Part shown: positions 1-7,000 of the stretch, in pieces
How the letters are laid out: each line of letters opens with the position of its first letter
How positions within the stretch are numbered: position 1 is the stretch's first letter
NCBI GenBank assembly: GCA_021785795.1
Contig: JAJYEK010000176.1
Location: 1-7,609, forward strand
DNA length: 7,609 nt
Source: Pseudomonadota bacterium
GTDB taxonomy: Bacteria; Pseudomonadota; Gammaproteobacteria; Acidiferrobacterales; UBA6901
Direction: 5' to 3'
Translations under genes and position numbers: made by a program
Notes under the pieces: generated by a model
Seen by the model: only the letters and a program-made list of their open reading frames with translations
The model's database searches: none
Told to the model about the DNA's origin: nothing

Positions 1-125
1 GTCGCCTCCGACTGGGCGTGGGTCTGGCGGGGTGGCGCCAGTATCGTGTACACGGGAGACGCCGCGGCCCATGCAGGAACAAGCAATGCCATGAAGATGG
101 CAACAGTAAACCAGCGACGGAGCAC
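1..125 (-). CDS. Partial secreted protein, N-terminus only (possibly DsbA-like thiol:disulfide oxidoreductase)
   Basis: The first 41 codons of a leftward gene run off the left edge. It starts at GTG (125-123), 5 nt after a perfect AGGAGG (136-131). The N-terminus begins MLRRWFTVAIFMALLVPAWA: two arginines, a hydrophobic core and an AWA-A cleavage site near residue 20, so a Sec signal peptide is clear and the mature protein is exported. The mature start (ASPVYTILAPPRQTHAQSEA) resembles the short lead-in with a Y-x-x-L-x-P-P-x-x-T pattern that precedes the thioredoxin fold in betaproteobacterial DsbA. The CxxC motif would lie beyond the edge, so this identity is tentative; another periplasmic protein is possible. 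A weak promoter may lie upstream (TTGCAA 188-183, 16 nt, TAGGCT 166-161). The gene is divergent from the sulfotransferase-autotransporter cluster. Start and signal peptide are near certain; function is not. Confidence 0.75.
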   Translation of the reverse strand, partial: MLRRWFTVAIFMALLVPAWAAASPVYTILAPPRQTHAQSEA

Positions 126-130
126 GTGGA

Positions 131-136
131 CCTCCT
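131..136 (-). promoter_or_regulatory. Shine-Dalgarno of the leftward secreted-protein gene
   Basis: Perfect AGGAGG on the minus strand, 5 nt before the GTG at 125-123. It fixes the start of a gene that has no nearby in-frame ATG. Confidence 0.8.
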
Positions 137-409
137 GAGAATTCTTGCGATTTTCTTCCAAGCCTAGATGGACTCGCGGGATTTGCAACCCCTGAGGGAT
201 TGGCCCGGCCAAAGAAGAGGGTGCGGGCGCACCATCCCCTGTCGCCCACCCGGTAAGCCAGGTTTGCCGGAGACTGTCAGGGCGGCAGACGCGAACGGCG
301 GTCGCGCAATCTTAAAAAAAGCGCCCAGGCCGCATCTGGTGCTGGGTTTTGCGCCGCGCGTCCGTCCTGGCGATGTCAAAGGAGGCGCGTGGCTTCGCCG
401 TCTTTGCCG

Positions 410-438
410 TTGACATCTAGAAACAGACTAAGTATAAG
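410..438 (+). promoter_or_regulatory. Sigma70-type promoter for the sulfotransferase-glycosyltransferase-autotransporter cluster
   Basis: TTGACA at 410-415 is a perfect -35 box. After a 17-nt spacer, TATAAG at 433-438 matches five of six -10 positions. Transcription would start near 444-446 and give a leader of about 300 nt before the GTG at 754. The site lies in an AT-rich island within GC-rich DNA, as expected for a real promoter. No competing rightward promoter of similar quality is visible before the first gene. Confidence 0.7.
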
Positions 439-449
439 GTCCGTCGGAG

Positions 450-464
450 CTATAATTATTATAG
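450..464. promoter_or_regulatory. Perfect AT-rich palindrome overlapping the early transcribed region (candidate operator)
   Basis: CTATAAT-T-ATTATAG is a perfect inverted repeat with 7-nt arms around one central T. It sits about 5-20 nt downstream of the predicted start site of the 410-438 promoter, a position where a dimeric repressor would block initiation or early elongation. The TATAAT inside it has no matching -35 box at normal spacing, so a second promoter is less likely than an operator. The binding protein is unknown. Confidence 0.4.
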
Positions 465-522
465 TCAGTCTAAATCGAATAACCGCTCCTTTGCGTTGAT
501 AACAAAAAAAGTCCGACTGGTA

Positions 523-545
523 CAGGACGCGCACTCCGTGTCCTG
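523..545. repeat. Stem-loop in the operon leader
   Basis: Nine paired positions (CAGGACGCG 523-531 with CGTGTCCTG 537-545, one G-T wobble) enclose a 5-nt loop. No T run follows on the plus strand. On the minus strand a T7 run (510-504) comes only about 12 nt after the stem, too far for a standard terminator. It may be a leader RNA structure. Confidence 0.4.
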
Positions 546-622
546 CCTTACCTGTTCTGGAAGAACAATAAGGGCGTTGGGGCGCCCGATGACGAGAGTG
601 GGGGCGCGATTGTGCGTCGTGT

Positions 623-677
623 CGCATGACAAACCTGTACGGTGACGATACTGTGATGCGCGTTGCCGCGCATCGCG
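623..677 (+). promoter_or_regulatory. Pair of mutually exclusive hairpins in the operon leader
   Basis: Segment 655-662 (GATGCGCG) pairs perfectly with 667-674 (CGCGCATC) across a TTGC tetraloop. The overlapping segment 652-660 can instead pair with 623-631 (CGCATGACA, eight of nine pairs). The two outer partners share CGCAT, and each is followed by a GACAAAC heptamer (628-634 and 679-685), so one central strand has two competing partners. This resembles the logic of an RNA switch or attenuator, but no T run follows either hairpin. Any function would have to act on translation or RNA stability. Confidence 0.35.
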
Positions 678-753
678 CAGACAAACACGGCCCGCATAAC
701 CCCGGTGCGCCTCGTTGCGCCCGATCTGCCGCCCCCATGGGGGTCCCGGTTCC

Positions 754-2856
754 GTGACATCACCTCCTCGATCTTCCGAGCCCCAGGACCTGCTGACACT
801 CCCGGACGCGCTGCGGCGTGCCCGCGCGCACTGGACTGCGGGACAGGCGCGGCAGGCCGAATCGTTGTGTCAGCGTATTTTGGCCCTCCATCCGCGACAG
901 CCGGATGCCCTGCATCTGCTGGGGTTGATCGCCTACGCCTATGGGCAACTGGATACGGCGGTGGATTTGCTGCGCCGGGCGTGTGCGGCTCCCCGGGCGG
1001 CCGCATCTTATCGGAGCGATTTCGCTGAAATGTGCCGCCAGTGTGGCCTGCTGGAAGAAGGGGAAGCGGCGGCGCGCAAAGCCGTTGCGCAGGCGCCCGA
1101 CATGGCTGCAGGATGGAACAATCTTGGCATCATCCTGCAAGAGATGGGCCGCTACGCCGAAAGTCGCGCGTGTCTGGAAAAGGTTCTTGCGCTAGAGCCG
1201 GAAAACGCGGAAATCCTGAATAACCTCGGCAACACCTGTCTGCGTCAGGGCGAAACCAGACAGGCGGAGCGCCATTGGCGGCAGGCGCTGTCGCTCAAGC
1301 CCGACTACGCCAAGCCCTACAGCAATCTCGCCAAGCTCCTGGCCGACCGTGGGCAATACGAAGAGGCCCTTGACCTTGGCCGGCGCGCCATCGCGCTCGA
1401 TCCGCAGTTTGCCGATGCCTACGTCAATCTGGCCGCGCTGGAAACGGAGCGCGAGCGCCACCCCGAGGCGCTGAAGTGGCTCGACGCCCTGCTGGCGGTC
1501 CGCGCCGACCACCCGGTGGCATTGGCCGCGCGCGCCCTGGTGCTCGCAAAGCTCGAGCGTTTGACCGACGCGCTTTGCAGCGCGGAACGCGCAGCCCGCC
1601 TCGCGCCAGACAGCGCCGAAGCGCAATACGCCCTGGGCTATGTCCTGCAGGCCCTTGGTCGTCCTCAGGAGGCGCTTGCCGCGTACGAGCAGGCCGCCAC
1701 CCGCCCCGGCACCAAGGCCGAGGATGCGCTGGTCGCCCGTGCCGTTCTGTTCATGGAGCAGGGCCGGAGGGAGGAGGCGGAAGAGGCTTTCGAGCGCGTG
1801 CTGGCGCGTTTCCCGCAATCGGTTCACGCGTGGTACAGCCGGGCCGACCTGAAGAAGTTTCGCAGCGGCGATCCCCTCATCCCACGCATGCAGGCCTTGT
1901 TTGATCGCGGCGAGGATCTGCTGCCGGGCGACCGCATGGTGCTGCATTTCGCGCTCGGCAAGGCTTATCTCGACGCCGGTGATTCCACGCAGGCGTTCTG
2001 GCACCTCGATCGCGGCAACGCCCAGAAGCGGGCTACGTTTACCTACGACGCCGACGAGACGAGCCGTGTCATCGACGGGATCAAGGATGCGTTTCCCGCC
2101 GGGCTCTTTGCGCGCCAACCCAGTCTGACTGTCGCATCGACTCTGCCTGTGTTCGTCCTGGGCATGCCGCGGTCGGGCACCACGCTCACCGAGCAGATTC
2201 TGGCCTCCCATGCGGCCATTCGCGGCGCAGGCGAACTGGCCTATGTGCAGCGGATTGCCGGCGACATCCCCGGTTATCCGCACGGCGTGCAGGCGGCCTG
2301 CGCAGACCGGTTGCGCGACTGGGGGCGGGCCTATCTCGACCAGGTCACGGTGCTTGCAGACGGTGCCAGTCATGTCGTCGACAAGATGCCAGCCAACTTT
2401 CTGCACGCGGGCCTGATCCATCTTCTGCTCCCGCAGGCACGCATCATCCATTGCCGCCGCAACGCGATCGATACGTGCCTGTCGTGTTACAGCAAGCTCT
2501 TTGCGGGCGAACAGCGCTTTTCCTACGACCAGCGCGAGCTCGGGCGCTTCTACCGGGATTACGAACGTCTCATGGACCACTGGCGCGCGGTGTTGCCATC
2601 GACTCATTTCCTGGAAGTCGACTACGAGGCCATAGTCGACGATCTCGAGGCGCAGGCGCGACGCATGCTGGCGTTTCTCGGGCTCGACTGGGATCCGGCG
2701 TGTCTTGAATTCCATAAGACAGAGCGGGTGGTGCGCACGGCGAGCGTCAACCAGGTGCGCACGCCCCTCTACAAAACATCGGCCGGACGGTGGCGCGCGC
2801 ACGCTGGCCAGTTGCGCCCGCTGCTGGCTGCGCTCGGCCTGGAGGGAGAGCCGTGA
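754..2856 (+). CDS. TPR-repeat sulfotransferase (PAPS-dependent, tyrosylprotein-sulfotransferase-like fold)
   Basis: A 700-residue cytoplasmic protein. Residues about 18-357 form roughly ten TPR units (for example NNLGIILQEMGRYAESRACL), which normally bind proteins or peptides. Residues about 463-695 match the Sulfotransfer_3/TPST-like domain. The PAPS 5'-phosphosulfate loop GMPRSGTTL lies at 470-478. A candidate catalytic Glu494 sits in GAGEL, placed like the GEE of eukaryotic tyrosylprotein sulfotransferases. The 3'-phosphate site is RRNAIDTCLS, with Arg569 and Ser577 eight apart. The family moves sulfate from PAPS to a hydroxyl, often on a protein tyrosine or a sugar. There is no signal peptide. 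I chose GTG 754 because the upstream in-frame TTG at 715 lacks a ribosome site and adds a non-TPR tail; a GGGGG lies 10 nt before 754, so the start is moderately sure. The end overlaps the next gene by GTGA, implying coupled translation. The substrate is unknown; the adjacent tyrosine-rich autotransporter is the obvious candidate. Confidence 0.9.
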   Translation: MTSPPRSSEPQDLLTLPDALRRARAHWTAGQARQAESLCQRILALHPRQPDALHLLGLIAYAYGQLDTAVDLLRRACAAPRAAASYRSDFAEMCRQCGLLEEGEAAARKAVAQAPDMAAGWNNLGIILQEMGRYAESRACLEKVLALEPENAEILNNLGNTCLRQGETRQAERHWRQALSLKPDYAKPYSNLAKLLADRGQYEEALDLGRRAIALDPQFADAYVNLAALETERERHPEALKWLDALLAVRADHPVALAARALVLAKLERLTDALCSAERAARLAPDSAEAQYALGYVLQALGRPQEALAAYEQAATRPGTKAEDALVARAVLFMEQGRREEAEEAFERVLARFPQSVHAWYSRADLKKFRSGDPLIPRMQALFDRGEDLLPGDRMVLHFALGKAYLDAGDSTQAFWHLDRGNAQKRATFTYDADETSRVIDGIKDAFPAGLFARQPSLTVASTLPVFVLGMPRSGTTLTEQILASHAAIRGAGELAYVQRIAGDIPGYPHGVQAACADRLRDWGRAYLDQVTVLADGASHVVDKMPANFLHAGLIHLLLPQARIIHCRRNAIDTCLSCYSKLFAGEQRFSYDQRELGRFYRDYERLMDHWRAVLPSTHFLEVDYEAIVDDLEAQARRMLAFLGLDWDPACLEFHKTERVVRTASVNQVRTPLYKTSAGRWRAHAGQLRPLLAALGLEGEP
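2841..2846 (+). promoter_or_regulatory. Shine-Dalgarno of the glycosyltransferase-like gene
   Basis: GGAGGG lies 6 nt before the GTG at 2853-2855, inside the last codons of the sulfotransferase gene. It favours this GTG, which overlaps the upstream stop as GTGA, over in-frame codons further upstream. Confidence 0.8.
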
Positions 2857-4034
2857 CACGACCACTTACAGAGATTCTGCCAGAAGGGCAGGCGCTGCTT
2901 GCCGCCGGCCGGCCCGAGGCGGTGGAAACCCTGCTAAAGCCATACCTGGCGGGGGGCACCGGCCCCATTCTCTTGTGGAAACTGCTTGCCGTCGCCTTGC
3001 GCCGGCAAGGACGCTTCGCGGCGGCGCGGCGGATTCAGGAGATGATCGTCGAGACTGTTCCCGGCGATCTTCCCGCCCGTTACGATCTGGCCGATACGCT
3101 GCTGACCCTCGGGGAGTTCGCGCGTGGCTGGCGGGAGTACCGCTATCGCTACAGCCTGCCCCATACACGCGCCATCGAACGCAAGGTGCAAAGGCCGCGC
3201 TGGGAGGGCGCACCGATTCCTGGCGAAACCTTGCTGATCCACGACGAACAGGGATTCGGCGACACCTTCCAGTTCATTCGCCTGATCCGGGCGGCGCGTG
3301 CGCGCAGTCAGGCCCGGGTCATCGTCGAAGTCAATCAGGCGGCTTTTTCGCTGATCCAGAGAAGCTACCCGGATTTTACCGTCACCCTCCGTGGCCAGTT
3401 GCCGCCGCCTTTCGATTATCACTGCGAACTCATGAGCCTGCCGGCGGCACTTGGCCTGGAGCTTGCCGACCTGCCGGGCGAAACGGCGTATCTGCGCGCC
3501 GCGCCCGAACGCATCGAGCGCTGGCGCGCGCGCCTGCACGACCTGCCGCGTCCGCTGGTTGCGCTCGCCTGGGCGGGACGGCCGACTCACCCCAATGATG
3601 CAAGCCGCTCCCTGCCGCTTAGCGCCTTCGCTCCGCTCGCTTCGGCAGGTGTGCATTGTGTTGCCGTGCAGAAGGGGCCGGCCGCCGATGAGGAGGCGCC
3701 CGCCGGCCTCGCGTTGACGCGGCTTGGCCCCGAGATCGCGGACTTCGAAGACACCGCAGCGATTCTGAGTGTGGCGGATCTGCTCATTTCGACCGACTCC
3801 TCGCCGGCGCATCTGGCCGGGAGCCTGGGGCGGCCGGCCTGGGTCCTTGTTCCGTTTGAACCCGAATGGCGCTGGATGCTCGATCGGGACGACAGTCCCT
3901 GGTATCCGCGGCATCGGCTCTTTCGGCAAGGAAGGCCGGGCGATTGGCCGGGCGTCCTGGAGCGGGCTGGAGATGCGTTACACAACATGACGGGAAACCA
4001 CGCCAGCCGGACGCCACAAAAAGCGGCGTCCTGA
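2853..4034 (+). CDS. TPR / glycosyltransferase family 9 (heptosyltransferase-like) protein
   Basis: A 393-residue cytoplasmic protein. Residues 1 to about 105 are helical and TPR-like (LLWKLLAVALRRQGRFAAAR; LLTLGEFARGWREYRYRY). Residues about 120-380 resemble the GT-B fold of GT9/ADP-heptose transferases: HDEQGFGDTFQFIR with Gly-Phe-Gly-Asp at 134-137, LAWAGRPTHPNDASRSLPL near 240-260, and the C-terminal nucleotide-sugar motif STDSSPAHLAG with Asp315 and His320. The tail EWRWMLDRDDSPWYP is typical of TPR-GT9 proteins. The expected reaction is transfer of a sugar from a nucleotide donor to a protein or lipid. It overlaps the sulfotransferase gene by 4 nt and precedes the autotransporter by 48 nt. 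Dedicated autotransporter heptosyltransferases (AAH/TibC) work on a neighbouring passenger in the same way. Those carry a cysteine cluster for iron; here only two separated cysteines are seen (YHCEL, VHCVA), so it is not a close member. LPS or another glycan as target remains possible. Confidence 0.85.
   Translation: MTRPLTEILPEGQALLAAGRPEAVETLLKPYLAGGTGPILLWKLLAVALRRQGRFAAARRIQEMIVETVPGDLPARYDLADTLLTLGEFARGWREYRYRYSLPHTRAIERKVQRPRWEGAPIPGETLLIHDEQGFGDTFQFIRLIRAARARSQARVIVEVNQAAFSLIQRSYPDFTVTLRGQLPPPFDYHCELMSLPAALGLELADLPGETAYLRAAPERIERWRARLHDLPRPLVALAWAGRPTHPNDASRSLPLSAFAPLASAGVHCVAVQKGPAADEEAPAGLALTRLGPEIADFEDTAAILSVADLLISTDSSPAHLAGSLGRPAWVLVPFEPEWRWMLDRDDSPWYPRHRLFRQGRPGDWPGVLERAGDALHNMTGNHASRTPQKAAS
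4009..4031 (+). repeat. GC-rich hairpin at the 3' end of the glycosyltransferase-like gene
   Basis: GGACGCC (4009-4015) pairs perfectly with GGCGTCC (4025-4031) around a 9-nt A-rich loop, ending one base before the TGA stop. A-rich sequence, not T, follows, so it is not a standard terminator. It could stabilise or mark a processing point between the transferase part and the autotransporter part of the transcript. Confidence 0.4.
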
Positions 4035-4067
4035 AAAAAGAAGAATGTCTTTCGAAAATTTATCAAC

Positions 4068-4073
4068 AGGGGG
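4068..4073 (+). promoter_or_regulatory. Shine-Dalgarno of the autotransporter gene
   Basis: AGGGGG lies 9 nt before the ATG at 4083-4085. This ATG also gives a textbook extended signal peptide, so the start is secure. Confidence 0.7.
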
Positions 4074-4082
4074 TGTACAGCA

Positions 4083-7000
4083 ATGAACCGGATTTATCGT
4101 GTAGTTTTCAATAGGGCTCTGGGCTGCCTGCAGGTGGCCTCCGAGCATGCCCGATCCCTGACCAAAAGCACGGGCACAACGGGCGTGCCGGCCAAAACTG
4201 CCTGCGGGCGCACGGGCTATGTGCCCCGCCTGACGCTTTTGCAGAGTACCTTGCGCCGCGAGGTGTTGCCAGTGCTCGTCGTTGGTCTCGGCCTGAGTGC
4301 GCCGGCTTTGGCGAGCGCCAGCCCGATCACCGCCACCGCCATCACCACCATCTCCAGCAACACAGGCGCGGTCTCTCTCACAAGTGCGACCAGTGCGCTC
4401 ATTGTCAATTCCAGCATCAGTGTGGGCACGCTCAGCAACGGCGGCCTGTTCTCGAGCAGTGCCACCGCCATCTACAATGCCGGTGGCACGATCGATTCGC
4501 TGATCAACGCCAACACCGGCACGATCCATTCCGATTACACCGGCATCGAAAACGACGGCACCATCAGGGCACTTGTCAACTCCGGCTTGATCGACTCCAC
4601 TGATGGCTACGGCATCGACAACGCCGGCTCGATCGGTGCGCTCACAAACTCCGGCACGATCCGTTCCTACTACAGTGCCGTTTACAACGATAGCACCATC
4701 GGCACGCTCACCAACTCCGGCTTGATCGACTCCACCGGGGACTACGGCATCGACAACGCCGGCTCGATCGGCGCGCTTGCCAACTCCGGCACGATCCGTT
4801 CCCACTACAGTGCCATTTACAACGATGGCACCATCGGCGCGCTCACCAACAGCGGTGTGATTTCGGCTCCTGATGACTACGGCATCGACAACTACGGCTC
4901 GATCGGCGCGCTTGCCAACTCCGGCACGATCCGTTCCTACTACAGTGCCATTTACAACGATGGCACCATCGGCACACTCACCAACTCCGGCTTGATCGAC
5001 TCCACCGGGGACTACGGCATCGACAACTACGGCTCAATCGGCGCACTTACCAACAGCGGCGTGATTTCCTCGCCAGACACTGGTATCTATAATGGCTACG
5101 GCACCATCGGCACACTCACCAACTCCGGCACGATATCGGGCGGCGCATATTGCGGCATCGACAACGCCAGCTCGATCGGCGTACTCGTGAATACGGGTGT
5201 CGTTTCGAGTTCCTATGAGGGAGCCATTTACAACGATGGCACCATCGGCTTGCTCATCAACAGGGGGTCTCTGGTGAGCGGCTACTATGGCGGGGTCGAT
5301 AACTCTTCCGGCTCCATCGGCACGTTTGTCAACAGTGGCACGATAGCGGGCGGCTACTATGGGGGCCTCTATAACGACTACGGCAGCATCGGCACGCTGA
5401 TCAATTCCGGCGTGATATCGAGCACGGGCTTTTATGGCGGCATCTACAACGAATCCGGTTCCATTGGCCTTCTCAGCAACACCGGGACGATTTCTGGCGT
5501 AAGCGATGGTCTCTACGATCGCGGCACCATCGGCACGATCACGAACACTGGGCTGATCAGCGGTGGCACGGGTGTGTATCTGGATGGTGCCTCCACCACC
5601 CTGGTGAATGCCGGCACCATTATTGGCACCGATGGCACGGCGATCCTGATTGGTGGCAACGCCCAGGATCTCGTCTTTGCGACAGGCAGCGACATTCAGG
5701 GCACTATCAACGCCACCACGACGGCGAGCACCATTACTCTCGAGGGCGCCCCGGTGTTCACCGCCGCCGCCCCGATCCTGGCCGCAAACGGCAGTCTGCT
5801 GGTCGCGTCCACGGCGCACGCGCAGGCGAGCGGCAACTGGACGATAGGTACTGTCACCAATGAGGGCAGTCTGTCGGTCGGTGCGCTGCATGTGACCGGC
5901 ACCTACACCCAGGCGGCCTCGGGCACCCTGGAGGTCAGCGGCACGCCGACGGGGTTTGGCATCCTGCAGGTGAATGGCGCCGCCAACATAGCCGGTGATC
6001 TGCTCGTCAACGAAGGAACCGGCCAGTATACGGTCGGTGACACCTACACCGTCGTCGATGCCACAGGCGGGCTGACCGGCACGTTCGCGCAGACAAAGAC
6101 GCTCGGCGGCTATTTCGCTGCGCAGGCCACGTACGGTGCCGACACCGTTTCGCTCAAGGTGTCAGCCCTGCCGGCGGCCTATCAGACAGGTTCTGCGGCG
6201 GTCGATAACGCCTACGCGAGCAATCAGGCGGTCAGCACCGGCCTGGATGCCACGCTTGACGGGTCCGAGGGTGTACTGGGAGCCAACGGTGTCATGCGCT
6301 TTACGGCCACGCGCACCGGTGCCTGGGTCAAGGGTGTGGGCGCCACGGGCCAGGTAAGCGGCGCCACGGTCCGTGATGAGGGTGCCGTCATCGGTTACGG
6401 CAATCAGATCAATCGCAATCTCGTCGTGGGCGGGGCCTTCTCTGGCATCCACACCCAGACCGACGCGGCGAACCAGCAGGTGGGCGCCAATCTTTTCAGT
6501 GTCTATGGGTATGGCATCGACACCATGGGCCATCTGCGCGTTTCGGCCTCGGTCGGCGGTGGTCGCATCGGTCTGAACGAGACCCGCACCATGGCGCCTT
6601 TGCCCGTGACGGCCAAGGGTGACACCCATGGCTGGCTGCTCGCGGCGGGTGCGCAGGCCCAGTACCTTGTGCCGATGGGACGCGCTTTCCTCGTTCCTTA
6701 TGCGCGCATGGATTACCAGCACACCAATACCGGTGCCTTTGCCGAGACCGGAGCGGGTGCGCTCGACATGTCCTACCAGGGTGAACAGACCAATCTCGGC
6801 TTGTTCACGGGTGGATTGCGCGGCGGCTATGATCTGCGTGCCGCCGGGGTCACCTTCACGCCCTGGGCGGAGATCGGAGCCACGGGCTATGCCGGCAACC
6901 GCAACGTCACTGTCCTGCAGACCATCGGTGTGCAGACCGGCAGTTCCATCGCCCACATCGCCCCGGCCGACACGTTTGACGCGGGCGCCGGTGTGACCGT

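Larger units (their letters stand above)
126..753. other. Divergent intergenic region, no convincing gene
   Basis: About 630 bases separate the leftward secreted-protein gene from the rightward sulfotransferase gene. Short open frames here on both strands look compositional and lack ribosome sites. The first part (about 190-360) is GC-rich with small hairpins, for example GGTGC/GCACC around 219-233. A weak hairpin (CCCAG 324-328 with CTGGG 342-346) is flanked by an A7 run at 314-320, so on the minus strand it resembles a poor intrinsic terminator. The middle part (about 415-510) is strikingly AT-rich and carries the rightward promoter and a palindrome. The last part (about 520-750) is the presumed leader of the operon and holds the hairpins listed separately. 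I see no tRNA and no riboswitch I recognise here. Confidence 0.6.

Noticed and set aside
312..416. Minus-strand 34-codon frame starting at 416 and ending beside a hairpin and T7 run
   Set aside because: It has no good ribosome site and no clear promoter, and its composition looks random. The hairpin is weak with a bulge.
451..456. TATAAT as a second -10 box
   Set aside because: The hexamer at the matching -35 position (428-433) shows no resemblance to TTGACA and there is no TGn extension. It is better explained as one arm of the palindrome.
504..545. Minus-strand intrinsic terminator
   Set aside because: The T7 run lies about 12 nt after the stem rather than next to it, and no minus-strand gene ends here.
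1192..2865. Long minus-strand open frame (557 codons) opposite the sulfotransferase gene
   Set aside because: It is an antisense shadow of a GC-rich gene. The plus strand has clear TPR and sulfotransferase motifs, while the minus product has no recognisable domain.
4470..5580. CRISPR-like array, because of the regular repeats
   Set aside because: The repeats are in frame, coding and contiguous, without unique spacers of constant size. They encode solenoid turns.
5034..5891. Minus-strand open frame opposite the passenger repeats, itself repetitive
   Set aside because: The repeats of the antisense product simply mirror the plus-strand repeats. The ESPR, repeats and barrel are all in the plus frame.
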